Shown: positions 45,250 through 58,737, numbered from the stretch's first letter. The stretch: DNA of 64,000 nucleotides from Enterococcus haemoperoxidus ATCC BAA-382 (GCF_000407165.1 NZ_KE136480.1:992001-1056000); one strand, 5' to 3'. Numbers and translations are program-made. The notes: generated from the sequence alone by a model not told the origin.

Positions 45250-46923
45250 TTAAATGGTCGTTTTTCGATAAATATGAGCTTCGTAATCTGAAAGGCACAT
45301 AAGCTGTTCTAGCGGTTTAGCATCTACTGTGGTTACTATTTCTTCCCATTTAGAATAATCCCAAGAATCCGGAAATGAGACAGTTGTTTGTTTCCTGCCT
45401 AACTGTACTAAAATTAGCCAAGACTCTGTTTGGGTCGTGCGTGTATAACAAAAAACAGTTGGATGTTCAGGTAAAAGTAATTGGAATTTTCCGTAAATAA
45501 GTGCATCTGTCTGTTTTCTTAGTCGAATCAAAGCTTGGTAATGATGGAAAATGCTACTGGTTTTAAGATCTTTCTGTGCGGCATTGATCATTCGGTAATT
45601 TTCGTTGACTTTCAGCCAAGGTTCAGTTGTTGAAAATCCTCCGTGCAAAGCATCCTCCCATTGAAAGGGTGTACGGCTATGGTCTCTGGACCAATTCACT
45701 GCAATTGCTAAAGCATCTGTACTGATTGTTCCTTGTGCTAATAACGTTTGATAAAAATGAATTGTATCTGCTGCATTCAGTTCTTCAATCGAGCTAAATG
45801 GATAATTAGTCATCCCGACCTCTTGGCCTTGATAGATAAAAGGAGTTCCTTTCAATAACAAAAGAACTGTTGCTAAAGCTTTTGCTGCTTCGGGGGAATC
45901 ATCGCCGTAAACAGACACGCTGCGAGGTGTATCGTGATTCTCTAAATACAGAGCATTCCAACCATCCTCTTCTAGGCTGGTTTGCCATTGGTTCAAGGAA
46001 TGTTTTAAATGTGGAATAGAACCTTTTTGACGGCCTATTTCGCCAATACGTTCACAATGTTCCAATTCAAAAATCATATTAAAATACCCATGATCACCCG
46101 TCCAAGCACCAGCTTCATGATGTGGGACACCGCTGGCTTCGCCGACTGTCATAACCGTGTATTCATTAAAAATAGCCTTTAATTCTTTTAAATACATTTC
46201 GATACCAGAGACATTCATAAAGGGGGCCCATTGATTATCAGTAATCTTGAAATCCCAAGGTTCTTTTTGGATATGACTGATTGCGTCAATCCGGAAACCA
46301 TCAATACCAAGATCAAGCCACCAGCGAATCATTTGGTAAATTTCATGGCGAACACGCGGATTTTTCCAGTTAAGATCGGGTTGCTCTTTAGCAAAAACGT
46401 GAAAGTAAGCTTGTTGGGTCGTTTCGTCATAAGTCCAGGTTGAGCCACCGAAAAAGGATTGCCAGTCATTAGGCATCTGGTCTTTTGTTGCATCGGCCCA
46501 ATGATAATAATCACGATAAGGATTATCAAGCGATTTCTTAGACTCGATAAACCAAGGATGTTGGTCGCTAGTGTGATTGACGACTAAATCCATAATAATC
46601 TTTAAATCTAGAGCATGTGCTTCTTTAAGCAACGCTTGAAAATCATCCATCGTACCAAAATCTTCATGAATCGCTTGGTAATCAGAAATATCATAACCGT
46701 TATCAACATTTGGTGAAGCATAGATTGGGTTGATCCAAATAAAATCAACGCCAAGTTCTTTTAAGTAAGGTAGTTTTTGACGGATACCATTCAAATCACC
46801 AATGCCGTCATGGTTACTGTCTTTAAAGCTGCGAGGATAGATTTGATACCCCACCGCATTCTTCCACCAACTATTTTTCTCCAAACTGCTATTTTTTTTA
46901 ACTTCGATTGCTGTATTAGACAT
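45250..46923 (-). CDS. GH13_31 alpha-glucosidase (Asp-Ala type)
   Basis: A 557-aa cytoplasmic alpha-glucosidase. Conserved regions: VGYQIYPRSFKDSNHDGIGD at the start, [14 protein letters not shown], nucleophile in GFRIDAIS, acid/base in TVGEASG, and LENHDTPRS. In GH13_31 the residue after the nucleophile Asp is Ala or Thr in alpha-1,4-active enzymes and Val in alpha-1,6-active ones; here it is Ala, so maltose/maltodextrin hydrolysis is favoured (inference). GGAGGG precedes ATG 46923; the frame up to 47007 is in the tandem repeat and is rejected. It is the last gene of the leftward GH13 group. Confidence 0.88.
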   Translation of the reverse strand: MSNTAIEVKKNSSLEKNSWWKNAVGYQIYPRSFKDSNHDGIGDLNGIRQKLPYLKELGVDFIWINPIYASPNVDNGYDISDYQAIHEDFGTMDDFQALLKEAHALDLKIIMDLVVNHTSDQHPWFIESKKSLDNPYRDYYHWADATKDQMPNDWQSFFGGSTWTYDETTQQAYFHVFAKEQPDLNWKNPRVRHEIYQMIRWWLDLGIDGFRIDAISHIQKEPWDFKITDNQWAPFMNVSGIEMYLKELKAIFNEYTVMTVGEASGVPHHEAGAWTGDHGYFNMIFELEHCERIGEIGRQKGSIPHLKHSLNQWQTSLEEDGWNALYLENHDTPRSVSVYGDDSPEAAKALATVLLLLKGTPFIYQGQEVGMTNYPFSSIEELNAADTIHFYQTLLAQGTISTDALAIAVNWSRDHSRTPFQWEDALHGGFSTTEPWLKVNENYRMINAAQKDLKTSSIFHHYQALIRLRKQTDALIYGKFQLLLPEHPTVFCYTRTTQTESWLILVQLGRKQTTVSFPDSWDYSKWEEIVTTVDAKPLEQLMCLSDYEAHIYRKTTI

Positions 46924-46935
46924 GGACTCCCTCCA

Positions 46936-50596
<3,661 letters not shown>

Positions 50597-50661
50597 CTAA
50601 TTTTTTCCTCCTGATATCGATTCATTTTCTGTTCCTGCCATGTTTTCTAAAAACCACCCAT

Positions 50662-50712
50662 ATTATGACACATAAGAAAACCGTTTTCAACGTATTTTTC
50701 GCAAACGATTGC
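50662..50712 (-). promoter_or_regulatory. Promoter of the GH13 operon with MalR-type operator and cre-like palindrome
   Basis: Read leftwards: -35 TTGAAA (50690-50685), 17-base spacer, -10 CATAAT (50667-50662). GAAAACCGTTTTC (50676-50688) between them is a near-palindrome fitting the cre consensus at 12 of 14 positions on the minus strand. GCAAACGATTGC (50701-50712) lies just upstream of the -35 and matches the operator ahead of the transporter genes. Confidence 0.72.
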
Positions 50713-50897
50713 ATTTTGTTTTAACAAATAGATTATTTGCCCTAGAAATAAAGGTAATCCTTCTGGAAAACCCTATATTTAGCTATATTTAAATTTATAG
50801 TGTTGTTTATCAACGTTTTTTTGTTTGTTAGATAAGTCATTTTTAATACGTTGTGTAAATTTAATGAAAGTATTTTTATAAATTCTTTATATTTCAC

Positions 50898-50926
50898 TTG
50901 ACATTTTACGCAAACGATTGCACAAT
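50898..50926 (+). promoter_or_regulatory. Promoter of the maltodextrin ABC operon with MalR-type operator
   Basis: TTGACA (50898-50903) is the -35. The -10 region falls about 50921-50926 (CACAAT, weak). GCAAACGATTGC (50910-50921) occupies the spacer, a classic place for a LacI-family repressor. The rest of 50713-50897 is AT-rich with no gene. Confidence 0.7.
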
Positions 50927-50969
50927 GTAAGAGAATAGAACAGTAAAAAATTCCTAGGAGGAACAAAAG

Positions 50970-52205
50970 ATGAAAAGAAATATGAAAAAGCTTTTGACAT
51001 TAGGGGTAACAATGACAGCGGCGGCGTTTACACTAGCGGCTTGTGGCGGCGGATCATCAGATGAAAAAACGACTGCCAAAAATGAAAACGCTTCTATAAA
51101 ATTATGGGTAGATGTAGCTTTCGTTGATACGTACAAACCATTAGTAGAACAGTTCGAAAAAGAACATAAAGATTGGAAAGTTACGATCAAGCCAAGTGAA
51201 TCCGCAACAGCACAAGAAAATCTAAAAAAAGATCCTAGTGCTGCAGCAGACGTATTCATGATGCCGCATGACCAACTAGGGCAAATGGTAGATGCAGGGA
51301 TTATCTATGCCAATACAAAATATGAAGATAGCATCAAAGAAAATAGTACAGAAAGTGCAGTGGAAGCTGCGACTTATGATGGGAAATTATATGGGTACCC
51401 ATATGGCGTTGAATCACAAATCTTGTATTATAACAAAGAGAAATTAGCAGAAGCCGATGTTAAAAGCTGGGAAACGCTAACGTCAAAAGGAAAATTAGGA
51501 GCAAACTTTGGCGAAGCTGGAGCAAACTATATCTTCACACCGTTGTTCATGTCAAATGGGGATGAATTATACGGGAAAAACGGGGAAGATATCGAAGGAA
51601 CGAATTTCAACAACGATAAAGGGGTCCAAGTTTTGAAATGGGTTCGTGAGCAAAAAGACAATCCTGGTGTTATTCAATCGAATGCAGATGCACTTTCTAA
51701 TTTAGGAAATGGCAAAATTGATGCCTTCTTATCTGGTCCATGGTCTAAATTAGATGTGGAAAAAGCTTTAGGCGATAACTTTGCGGTTGCACCATATCCA
51801 ACAGTTGATTTGGGCAATGGTCCTGTTCAACAAAAAGCATTCCTAGGGGTGAAATTATTCGGAGTTAATGCATCAACTAAAAGTCCTGTTGCGGCAATGG
51901 CTCTAGCAGACTTCTTAACAAATAAAGAAAATCAATTAACCGTTTTTGAAAAAAATGGTACAGTGCCAGCAAATAAAGAAGCTCAAACAGATGGAAAAGT
52001 GACATCTGACAAGGTGGCAGAAGCTGTGATGACGATGAGTGATGCGGATCATTCTGTTGTAATGCCGAAACTTCCAGCGATGGTTTCTTTCTGGGGCCCA
52101 GCTGATGCAGTATTAAATGATACGTATAATGGCAAGATTGCTGAAGACCAATACTTACCAAAATTAGATAAATTAGTTAAAGATACCAGTAAATCAGACA
52201 AATAA
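50970..52205 (+). CDS. mdxE: Maltodextrin ABC transporter substrate-binding lipoprotein
   Basis: A 411-aa lipoprotein, lipobox LAAC (Cys about residue 25) followed by a Gly/Ser linker. It is a family 1 solute-binding protein with KLWVDVAF near the start, DVFMMPHDQLGQM, and GPWSKLDVEKALG. It captures maltodextrins and maltose outside the cell for the two permeases downstream. CTAGGAGG precedes the ATG. Hairpins after the gene may let it be made in excess over the permeases. Confidence 0.9.
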   Translation: MKRNMKKLLTLGVTMTAAAFTLAACGGGSSDEKTTAKNENASIKLWVDVAFVDTYKPLVEQFEKEHKDWKVTIKPSESATAQENLKKDPSAAADVFMMPHDQLGQMVDAGIIYANTKYEDSIKENSTESAVEAATYDGKLYGYPYGVESQILYYNKEKLAEADVKSWETLTSKGKLGANFGEAGANYIFTPLFMSNGDELYGKNGEDIEGTNFNNDKGVQVLKWVREQKDNPGVIQSNADALSNLGNGKIDAFLSGPWSKLDVEKALGDNFAVAPYPTVDLGNGPVQQKAFLGVKLFGVNASTKSPVAAMALADFLTNKENQLTVFEKNGTVPANKEAQTDGKVTSDKVAEAVMTMSDADHSVVMPKLPAMVSFWGPADAVLNDTYNGKIAEDQYLPKLDKLVKDTSKSDK

Positions 52206-52209
52206 TTCT

Positions 52210-52271
52210 TCACCATTTTCAAGGTGATCTTGAGGCTGGAACGAAACTCTATGAGCTTTGTCTCAGCCTCA
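52210..52271 (+). terminator. Intercistronic hairpins between binding-protein and permease genes
   Basis: TCACC/GGTGA (52210-52227) is followed by TGAGGCTG (52231-52238) paired with CAGCCTCA (52264-52271), with AAA-CTC/GAG-CTTT inside. The tail (TTTCTTATTTTA) is only moderately T-rich, so partial termination or mRNA stabilisation is likely. Confidence 0.65.
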
Positions 52272-52303
52272 TTTCTTATTTTAAGAACAGGATGTGAAAC
52301 GCG

Positions 52304-53659
52304 ATGAAGCGAAAGGCAAAAGCCGATGGACCGATTTCTTTTAGAGAGCTATTCAAAAAAGGGGATAAATCAATCAAGCTTTCTTATGTATTTATGGGAA
52401 CAGCGAATATCATGAATGGACAAATCGTCAAAGGGTTGGCATTTTTAGCACTACAAATTGGATTTGTAGCATGGTTGGTCATTAATGGATTTCATGCACT
52501 GTCGATGCTACAAACATTGGGAACAAAATCGCAAGGTTGGATCATGGATGAGTCGCTAGGTATCGAAGTGCAGCAGCCTGGTGACAATTCGATGTTGCTT
52601 TTATTATTTGGGATCGCTGCAATTATTCTTATTTTGCTCTTTATTTTTCTATACATCGTAAACCTAAGAAGTGCGCGCAACATTTTTACATTAAAACAAG
52701 CAGGGCAACCGTTGCCAACGTTAAAAGAAGATTTGAATAGTTTGTTGAATGAAAAATTTTATATTACGTTGATGAGTATTCCATTATTGGGTGTGCTGGC
52801 ATTTACTATTTTGCCGCTACTTTATATGATTTCCATTGCGTTTACAAGTTATGATCATAATCATTTGCCGCCTAAAAACTTATTCCATTGGGTTGGTTTT
52901 TCAAATTTTGGAAATGTACTGACGGGAGATATTGCTGGAACTTTTTTTCCTGTGCTTACTTGGACCTTGATTTGGGCTGTTTTAGCGACAGCCACAACGT
53001 TTTTCTTTGGGATTTTGTTAGCGCTGTTGATCAATGCTAAGGGAGTGAAAGGGAAAAAAGTTTGGCGGACGATTTTTGTGATCACGATGGCGGTACCGCA
53101 GTTTGTCAGCTTGTTATTGATGGCAAATTTGTTTAACGGCTCAGGACCGGTCAATGCGATGTTGCAAAATTGGGGCTTGATCGATCAGCCAATTCCTTTT
53201 TTAACAGATGCACTACTCGCAAAGGTCACCGTGATTTTCGTGAATATGTGGGTAGGGATTCCGGTAACGATGTTAGTTGCGACGGGGATTATTACAAATT
53301 TACCGACCGATCAAATAGAGGCGGCCGAAATCGATGGTGCAAATAAGTTTCAAATTTTTAGAAATATTACGTTTCCTCAGATTTTGTTTGTGATGGCGCC
53401 TAGTTTGATTCAACAGTTTATTGGAAATATCAATAACTTCAATGTGATTTTCTTGTTGACGGGTGGGCAACCGGCGAATAGTAATTTTCACTCTGCTGGT
53501 GAGACGGACTTACTTGTTACGTGGCTGTATAAACTAACAGTGACAGCTGCTGATTATAATCTCGCATCTGTAATCGGCATCATTATCTTTGTTCTTTCGG
53601 CGGTCTTCTCATTATTTGCCTACACAAGAAGTAGTTCATTCAAAACGGAAGGGGCGTAA
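52304..53659 (+). CDS. mdxF: Maltodextrin ABC transporter permease (MalF type)
   Basis: A 451-aa inner-membrane permease. An N-terminal extension with three TM helices precedes the BPD_transp_1 core (from about 225), and the EAA loop is in EAAEIDGANKFQIFRNITFP. The GGQP and TDLLVTWLYKL segments near the end are typical of MalF/MdxF. No ATPase gene is adjacent, so it probably uses a shared MsmX-type ATPase encoded elsewhere, as in Bacillus. Confidence 0.9.
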   Translation: MKRKAKADGPISFRELFKKGDKSIKLSYVFMGTANIMNGQIVKGLAFLALQIGFVAWLVINGFHALSMLQTLGTKSQGWIMDESLGIEVQQPGDNSMLLLLFGIAAIILILLFIFLYIVNLRSARNIFTLKQAGQPLPTLKEDLNSLLNEKFYITLMSIPLLGVLAFTILPLLYMISIAFTSYDHNHLPPKNLFHWVGFSNFGNVLTGDIAGTFFPVLTWTLIWAVLATATTFFFGILLALLINAKGVKGKKVWRTIFVITMAVPQFVSLLLMANLFNGSGPVNAMLQNWGLIDQPIPFLTDALLAKVTVIFVNMWVGIPVTMLVATGIITNLPTDQIEAAEIDGANKFQIFRNITFPQILFVMAPSLIQQFIGNINNFNVIFLLTGGQPANSNFHSAGETDLLVTWLYKLTVTAADYNLASVIGIIIFVLSAVFSLFAYTRSSSFKTEGA

Positions 53660-53667
53660 ACAGACTT

Positions 53668-54507
53668 ATGAAATCGAAAAAAAGAAAAAATCTATTCTTG
53701 CATTATACATTATTGACGATTTTATCGATCGTCTGGATCTTTCCAATTGTTTGGATTGTGTTGACTAGTTTTAGAAGTGAAGGCGGAGCCTTCGTGACGT
53801 ACTTTATCCCTAAACAATTTACTTTTGAAAATTATAAAATGTTGCTGACAAGTTCAACGTATCCTTTTGTGCAATGGTTTTTAAATACATTGTTTGTAGC
53901 AGTTTGTAGTTGTATTTTATCGACATTGATCACAATTGCGATGGCGTATTCTTTAAGTCGTCTGCGTTTTAGAGCACGTAAACCATTCTTGAAATTAGCA
54001 TTGGTGTTGAACATGTTTCCTGGTTTTATGAGCATGATTGCTGTTTATTATATTTTAAAAGCGATGAACTTGACGGGGAGTTTATTAGCGTTGATTTTAG
54101 TTTATTCATCAGGTGCTGCCTTAGGTTTTTATATAGCAAAAGGATTTTTCGATACTATTCCGATGGCGTTGGATGAATCTGCGATGATCGATGGGGCGAG
54201 CAAGTTTGAGATTTTCACGAAAATCACGTTGCCGCTGAGTAAGCCGATCATTGTTTATACGGCGCTTATGGCGTTTATGGCACCGTGGATGGATTTCATT
54301 TTTGCAAAAATCATTTTAGGTGATAATGTGAACAAATATACGGTTGCGATTGGGTTGTTTACAATGCAAACGAAGGATAAAATCGATCAGTATTTCATGG
54401 CGTTTACCGCAGGCTGTGTGTTGATAGCCGTTCCTATTACATTACTGTTTATCTTTATGCAAAAATATTATGTAGAAGGAATTACGAGTGGTTCTGTGAA
54501 AGGATAA
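53668..54507 (+). CDS. mdxG: Maltodextrin ABC transporter permease (MalG type)
   Basis: A 279-aa permease with six TM helices; the EAA loop is in DESAMIDGASKFEIFTKITLP, and the C-terminus KYYVEGITSGSVKG is typical of MalG/MdxG. It starts 8 bases after the MalF-type gene, so both permeases are made together. A terminator follows directly. Confidence 0.92.
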   Translation: MKSKKRKNLFLHYTLLTILSIVWIFPIVWIVLTSFRSEGGAFVTYFIPKQFTFENYKMLLTSSTYPFVQWFLNTLFVAVCSCILSTLITIAMAYSLSRLRFRARKPFLKLALVLNMFPGFMSMIAVYYILKAMNLTGSLLALILVYSSGAALGFYIAKGFFDTIPMALDESAMIDGASKFEIFTKITLPLSKPIIVYTALMAFMAPWMDFIFAKIILGDNVNKYTVAIGLFTMQTKDKIDQYFMAFTAGCVLIAVPITLLFIFMQKYYVEGITSGSVKG

Positions 54508-54513
54508 GACAGG

Positions 54514-54547
54514 AAAAAGCATTTCCGTATTGGAGATGCTTTTTTTA
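54514..54547. terminator. Bidirectional terminator after the ABC operon
   Basis: AAAAAGCATTTCC (54514-54526) pairs with GGAGATGCTTTTT (54532-54544), then more T. Confidence 0.88.
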
Positions 54548-55180
54548 CGTTCGTCTTTGGGTGTAAGGAGAAATATTTCCTTCGATCACGTTCGCGATTT
54601 CTGCTGCAAGCTTCTCTCTTGAAATAGGATCATAAGCTTTAACAAGCTTATTTACTCCGGGTATTTTTTTAGTCAAGTTGATAGCAGCTGCGCCGATAAC
54701 AGAAGAAAAGCGTTGTTTATCCACAACTAAACTAGGGTAAATAATTGCACTTTTAGTCGTTTGTTCTTTGATCAATTGTTCAGCTTGAAGCTTAGCGTCC
54801 ATGTACTTCCTTAAAGGGAAAGGTGCGCTGTTTGCGGATATGAACAGAAAGCTGGCGGGCATTGCTTGTGTCTTTAAATACGTCAAAATGATTCGAACAG
54901 GTTCTAGAATAAATCGATCGTAGGTAATATTTTTAGAAGGATTCTCTCTAAGAATACCGATCGCATCAATGACCCAATCGGCATTTTTTACAGCTGGATG
55001 CCAATGATCATCTGTTAAAACATCAGAACGAAGCCAGTGGACTTTTTTTGACCAAGAAGTTGTTAAGTCATGCGGTTTTCCGCTACGGGAAATAGCTGTT
55101 ACGTGATGACCTCGGTTGATGAGTTCTTTTGAAAGTTTTTGTCCGATAAAACCGCTACCACCGAAAATAGTTATTTGCAT
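54545..55180 (-). CDS. NAD(P)-binding epimerase/NmrA-like protein
   Basis: A 211-aa Rossmann-fold protein: ITIFGGSGFIGQKLSKEL (the GxxGxxG nucleotide site), WVIDAIGIL, FLFISANSAPFPLRKYMDAK, with YMDAK as the possible YxxxK. Related proteins are atypical SDRs of the NDUFA9/YwnB type; substrate unknown. AGAGAAG lies before the ATG. Its position between maltodextrin transport and mapP gives no clear link. Confidence 0.78.
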   Translation of the reverse strand: MQITIFGGSGFIGQKLSKELINRGHHVTAISRSGKPHDLTTSWSKKVHWLRSDVLTDDHWHPAVKNADWVIDAIGILRENPSKNITYDRFILEPVRIILTYLKTQAMPASFLFISANSAPFPLRKYMDAKLQAEQLIKEQTTKSAIIYPSLVVDKQRFSSVIGAAAINLTKKIPGVNKLVKAYDPISREKLAAEIANVIEGNISPYTQRRT

Positions 55181-55265
55181 CTTCTCTTCCTACTTTCTTG
55201 AAAGTTTCGTGATATATCTATCTTATAGCTAGTTTAGCATTATCCAACGGAAAAAAGGGTAAGGA

Positions 55266-55463
55266 ATGCTTGAGGGAAAGAATAAAGAATTAATATTCAT
55301 TGTAGTTAGTGTTTCTATTTTCTTGATGATTATTTTAGTAGCAGGCTATTTTTGGAAGTGGTTAAATGCTTTATACTATTTAAATGACAAGAAAAGGGAT
55401 ATAGGAAGTTCCTGTGCTAATGATGGAAGGTATTATTGGATAATAGCCGACACGCCGAAATGA
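55266..55463 (+). CDS. Possible small single-TM protein (65 aa)
   Basis: One hydrophobic helix (about 10-32) with a KNK start and a polar tail. The ribosome site (AAGGA) abuts the ATG, and the 3' end overlaps mapP on the opposite strand by 31 bases. I doubt it is real, but the helix is well formed. Confidence 0.25.
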   Translation: MLEGKNKELIFIVVSVSIFLMIILVAGYFWKWLNALYYLNDKKRDIGSSCANDGRYYWIIADTPK

Positions 55464-56254
55464 TCACTAATTACAGGCGTAGTTTTTCCATCGAAAACGA
55501 TTTGATAGCTAGAAACGGATAATGTTTTTGAAGTGAAAATATAGTCGATTCTCAATTTCTCTTGATTTTCTCCCCAACCATCAATTGCTTTTTCAACGGT
55601 GTGTTCCCCAGTTGTTTCATCCGCTAACAAAAAACTATCTTGCAAGTGTAACGAGCTATTAAGAACAAGAGCGTGCCCCGTTTGTTTAGCTGAAGCTGGG
55701 TTATTGAAGTCGCCCATAATCAGTAATGGGGAAATGTGATCTTGTAAGGCTGTCTCGGTTTGCTTCCATTCGTATGCAAATCCGCCAGTTTCGGACCACC
55801 AAGAATAGTGGCAGCTTAAAGCGGTGATGTTTTTGTCTCCGAGTTTTGTCTGACCTATCAATAAAACTCTTCTGCGATAGTCACTGGGATCTTTTTCTTC
55901 GGAAATGACAAAGGCTTGTGGCTGGATCGGTTGTTTTGAAAGTAGGGCAACGCCTTCGTGATAGGTCGAGTAGCCAATGTGATTATACGTCCAACTCCAA
56001 TGATAGTGACAGTCTTGTTCTTTTAATAGCAGAACTAAAAGGTGTGCGAAATTGTCTTCGTGGATGGTTAGCTGATCTTCTGTGGGATGAAAGTTATGAG
56101 TAGAAATAGTTGGTAAGCTATCAATCCGTTGATTGACTTCTTGTAAGGCAATCAATGCGTAATCTTCCTTCATGATGTGATCTGCAAGGTGCTGTAATTT
56201 TTCTAGTGGCTGACTTTCTAACCAGCTGTGGGTATTCAATGTTAAAACCTTCAT
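55433..56254 (-). CDS. mapP: Maltose 6'-phosphate phosphatase (EEP family)
   Basis: A 273-aa protein of the endonuclease/exonuclease/phosphatase fold: MKVLTLNTHSW at the start, Glu in IALQEVNQ (about residue 39), IMGDFNNPAS, IDYIFTSK and VISDHFGVSA. In E. faecalis the gene directly downstream of malT encodes MapP, which removes phosphate from maltose 6'-phosphate so that maltose phosphorylase can act. The same position and family here support that name. AGGAGGAAC precedes the ATG. The hairpin between malT and mapP suggests reduced expression relative to malT. Confidence 0.88.
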   Translation of the reverse strand: MKVLTLNTHSWLESQPLEKLQHLADHIMKEDYALIALQEVNQRIDSLPTISTHNFHPTEDQLTIHEDNFAHLLVLLLKEQDCHYHWSWTYNHIGYSTYHEGVALLSKQPIQPQAFVISEEKDPSDYRRRVLLIGQTKLGDKNITALSCHYSWWSETGGFAYEWKQTETALQDHISPLLIMGDFNNPASAKQTGHALVLNSSLHLQDSFLLADETTGEHTVEKAIDGWGENQEKLRIDYIFTSKTLSVSSYQIVFDGKTTPVISDHFGVSAIIQ

Positions 56255-56315
56255 GTTGTTCCTCCTCGTTTAAAAGCGTAGCGTAGTGGCTAGCTCGCAA
56301 AGCTATATAGATAGA

Positions 56316-56362
56316 AAACAGGGCAAGGATAAAACTCTGTGAGCTTTAAGCCAACCCTGTTT
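56316..56362 (-). terminator. Intercistronic hairpin between malT and mapP
   Basis: AAACAGGG (56316-56323) pairs with CCCTGTTT (56355-56362). Read leftwards, a short T-run follows. The loop shares AACTCTxTGAGCTTT with the hairpin at 52231, an unexplained similarity. Confidence 0.55.
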
Positions 56363-56382
56363 AAACGTGTTTTAAATTATGA

Positions 56383-58560
56383 TTAGATCTCTAAACGTCC
56401 AATAATAGTTCCAGGATCTTGTTTGCCAATTTTATCTAAGTGGAAAGTGTTGATTCTATCGCCGTTTGTAAAGACAACTATCATAGTTGTTTGTTTCCCG
56501 GCGGCTTTGATTTTATCTAAATCGGCTGTGGCAATCGTTTCGCCTGCAGTAATCTTTTGTCCTTCGATTACATGGATTGTAAAAGCAGATTCTTTCATCT
56601 CGACCGTATCAAGTCCCATGTGAATCAAAACGTCGATTCCTTCTGAGGTTGTAATACCTAAGGCATGTTTAGATGGGAAAATACTGCTGATTACACCGTC
56701 GATAGGTGCATAAATCGCTGAATCAATAGGGAGGACTGCGAAACCATCGCCCATCATTTTTTGTGAAAAGACAGGATCGTCAACTTGATCAATAGCAATT
56801 ACTTCGCCATTTGCGACAGGTACAATCGTTTTTGTTACGCCTAGATAATCTGTTTTATCGATTGTCGTGTCAGTCATAGTTGTTTGAGATGAGGGTGGAA
56901 TAGTAACGCCAGAATCCAATAAATCTTGAATGTCTGATTTTAACACATCTGCTTTTGGTCCGTAAACAGCCTGAACCCCGTTATCTTTTACGATCAATCC
57001 CATAGCACCTGCTTTTTTCCAAGCATCTTCTGCTCCGACTTTACTCTTATCAGTAACACTCACTCGTAAACGGGTCATACAAGCATCGACATCTGTAATA
57101 TTTTCCTTGCCACCTAATAAATGAATGATTTCGATGATTTGAGGATCGACACCATCTGCATTTTGAGTGCTTACTTGCGTTGCATCTGTTTGAGTATCAT
57201 TATTATCGTAATTTCCATTTCTGCCAGGTGTGGCAAAATTGAATTTCTTGATCATAAAGTTAGCGATAAAGTAAGTGATGACACCGAATACGAGCACAAA
57301 TAAAACGAAATTCAGTAAATCCATGCCAAGACCGGCCTTTAAGGCTAGTGGCGTGCGCGTCAAAAGTTCGATGTTTCCGAAAGAATGAACACGTAAATTA
57401 ACGATGTCTGCCATAGCGAAGGCAGCACCTTGGATTATGGCGTAAACAATATATAGTGGGACAGCTGCAAACATAAACATAAACTCTAGTGGTTCGGTAA
57501 CGCCGGTCAGAAATACCGCTAATGCGGCTGAGAGATACATTGATTTGTAACTAGCGCGTTTATCAGCATCGACATTGCGGTACATTGCGAGTGTCATGCC
57601 CATCAAAATACCAGAAGCGCCGATCATTTGCCCTACTTTGAATCGTGCAGGAGTCCAATTGCTTAAAACATAATTGTACTGAGAAGTATCACCTGAACCT
57701 TTTAGATTCACCAAATCAGTTGCCCAAGCTAACCACAATGGATCTTGACCGAAAACTTGCGTTCCTGCTTGCGCACCGGATAAAATTTCATAAGTTCCGC
57801 CTAATTGCGTATAGTTGATCGGAATCGTCAGCATATGATGTAAACCGAATGGTAGTAGTAAACGTTCTAAAGTTCCATATAAAAAAGGGGCCAAAATTGG
57901 CGCAGTATCTTGAGATTGCGCGATCCAAAGACCAAAATTATTGATACCGGCTTGGATATACGGCCAAATAAGAGCTAAAAGAATCGAAACGATCGTTGAC
58001 CAAAGGATCACAACGAATGGCACAAAGCGCTTACCGTTGAAAAATGAAAGAGCATCGGGGAGTTTGCGGTAATTATAATATTTATTGAAGGCCATTGCCC
58101 CAACAAAACCAGCGATGATCCCAACGAAAACCCCCATATTTAAAGCTGGTGCTTCTAAGACGCTAGTAAAAAAACCTTTAACCATAATTTTAGTGCCAAA
58201 CAAAGTGTGCGTAAATGCTTTGTCATCAGCTAACATGTCACTGGTTACGCCAAAAATCGAGCCGGTGATTCGATTGATCAAAATAAAAGAAAGTCCAGCA
58301 GCAAATGCGCCGCCAGCGCGTTCTTTTGCCCAGCTACCGCCAATCGCAAGTGCGAATAAAATATGCAAGTTGCTGATGACGCCCCAACCAATATTTTCAA
58401 TAACACCGCCTGTTGTCGCTAGTGCTGTCCAGTCTGGATTGATCAAAGGAATCGTTTTTCCAATACTGATCATCAACCCTGCGGCTGGCATAACAGCAAT
58501 TACAACCATCAATGCTTTACCAAACTTTTGCCAAAACTCGAAACTTAATAACTTTTTCAT
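56383..58560 (-). CDS. malT: Maltose-type PTS permease EIICBA
   Basis: A 725-aa permease that imports and phosphorylates maltose. It has an N-terminal EIIC (about 1-430, many TM helices), EIIB with the phospho-Cys in VDACMTRLRVSV (near residue 500), and EIIA with the active His in VLIHMGLDTVEM (near 655). All three domains are fused, so the transporter is self-contained apart from HPr. The start is ATG 58560 after AAAGGAG; the frame on to 58665 runs through the promoter. It diverges from malP and is followed by mapP, as in E. faecalis. Confidence 0.92.
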   Translation of the reverse strand: MKKLLSFEFWQKFGKALMVVIAVMPAAGLMISIGKTIPLINPDWTALATTGGVIENIGWGVISNLHILFALAIGGSWAKERAGGAFAAGLSFILINRITGSIFGVTSDMLADDKAFTHTLFGTKIMVKGFFTSVLEAPALNMGVFVGIIAGFVGAMAFNKYYNYRKLPDALSFFNGKRFVPFVVILWSTIVSILLALIWPYIQAGINNFGLWIAQSQDTAPILAPFLYGTLERLLLPFGLHHMLTIPINYTQLGGTYEILSGAQAGTQVFGQDPLWLAWATDLVNLKGSGDTSQYNYVLSNWTPARFKVGQMIGASGILMGMTLAMYRNVDADKRASYKSMYLSAALAVFLTGVTEPLEFMFMFAAVPLYIVYAIIQGAAFAMADIVNLRVHSFGNIELLTRTPLALKAGLGMDLLNFVLFVLVFGVITYFIANFMIKKFNFATPGRNGNYDNNDTQTDATQVSTQNADGVDPQIIEIIHLLGGKENITDVDACMTRLRVSVTDKSKVGAEDAWKKAGAMGLIVKDNGVQAVYGPKADVLKSDIQDLLDSGVTIPPSSQTTMTDTTIDKTDYLGVTKTIVPVANGEVIAIDQVDDPVFSQKMMGDGFAVLPIDSAIYAPIDGVISSIFPSKHALGITTSEGIDVLIHMGLDTVEMKESAFTIHVIEGQKITAGETIATADLDKIKAAGKQTTMIVVFTNGDRINTFHLDKIGKQDPGTIIGRLEI

Positions 58561-58587
58561 CTTTTTTCTCTCCTTTGCAATAATAGC

Positions 58588-58637
58588 GCAATCGATTTCG
58601 TTGACTGTAGTATAAAGCAGATTTTTATTTTTGTAAA
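58588..58637 (-). promoter_or_regulatory. malT promoter with operator
   Basis: Read leftwards: -35 TTTACA (58637-58632), 17-base spacer, -10 TATACT (58614-58609). Downstream of the -10, GCAATCGATTTC (58588-58599) resembles the MalR-type operators, with one arm degenerate. The 58638-58737 interval is AT-rich, no gene. Confidence 0.72.
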
Positions 58638-58737
58638 CCCTTAAATAGTGACCATTCTTTTTCACTCTCTATAAAACGATAATATCATTATAGATAAAGA
58701 ATTTTCAACTAATAAGTAGTGAAAGGTAAAGAAATGT

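Noticed and set aside
58085-58615. 176-codon open frame on the plus strand
   Set aside because: It lies wholly opposite malT and its promoter; the protein reads as low-complexity Ile/Pro/Ala text, typical of an antisense shadow, and has no ribosome site.
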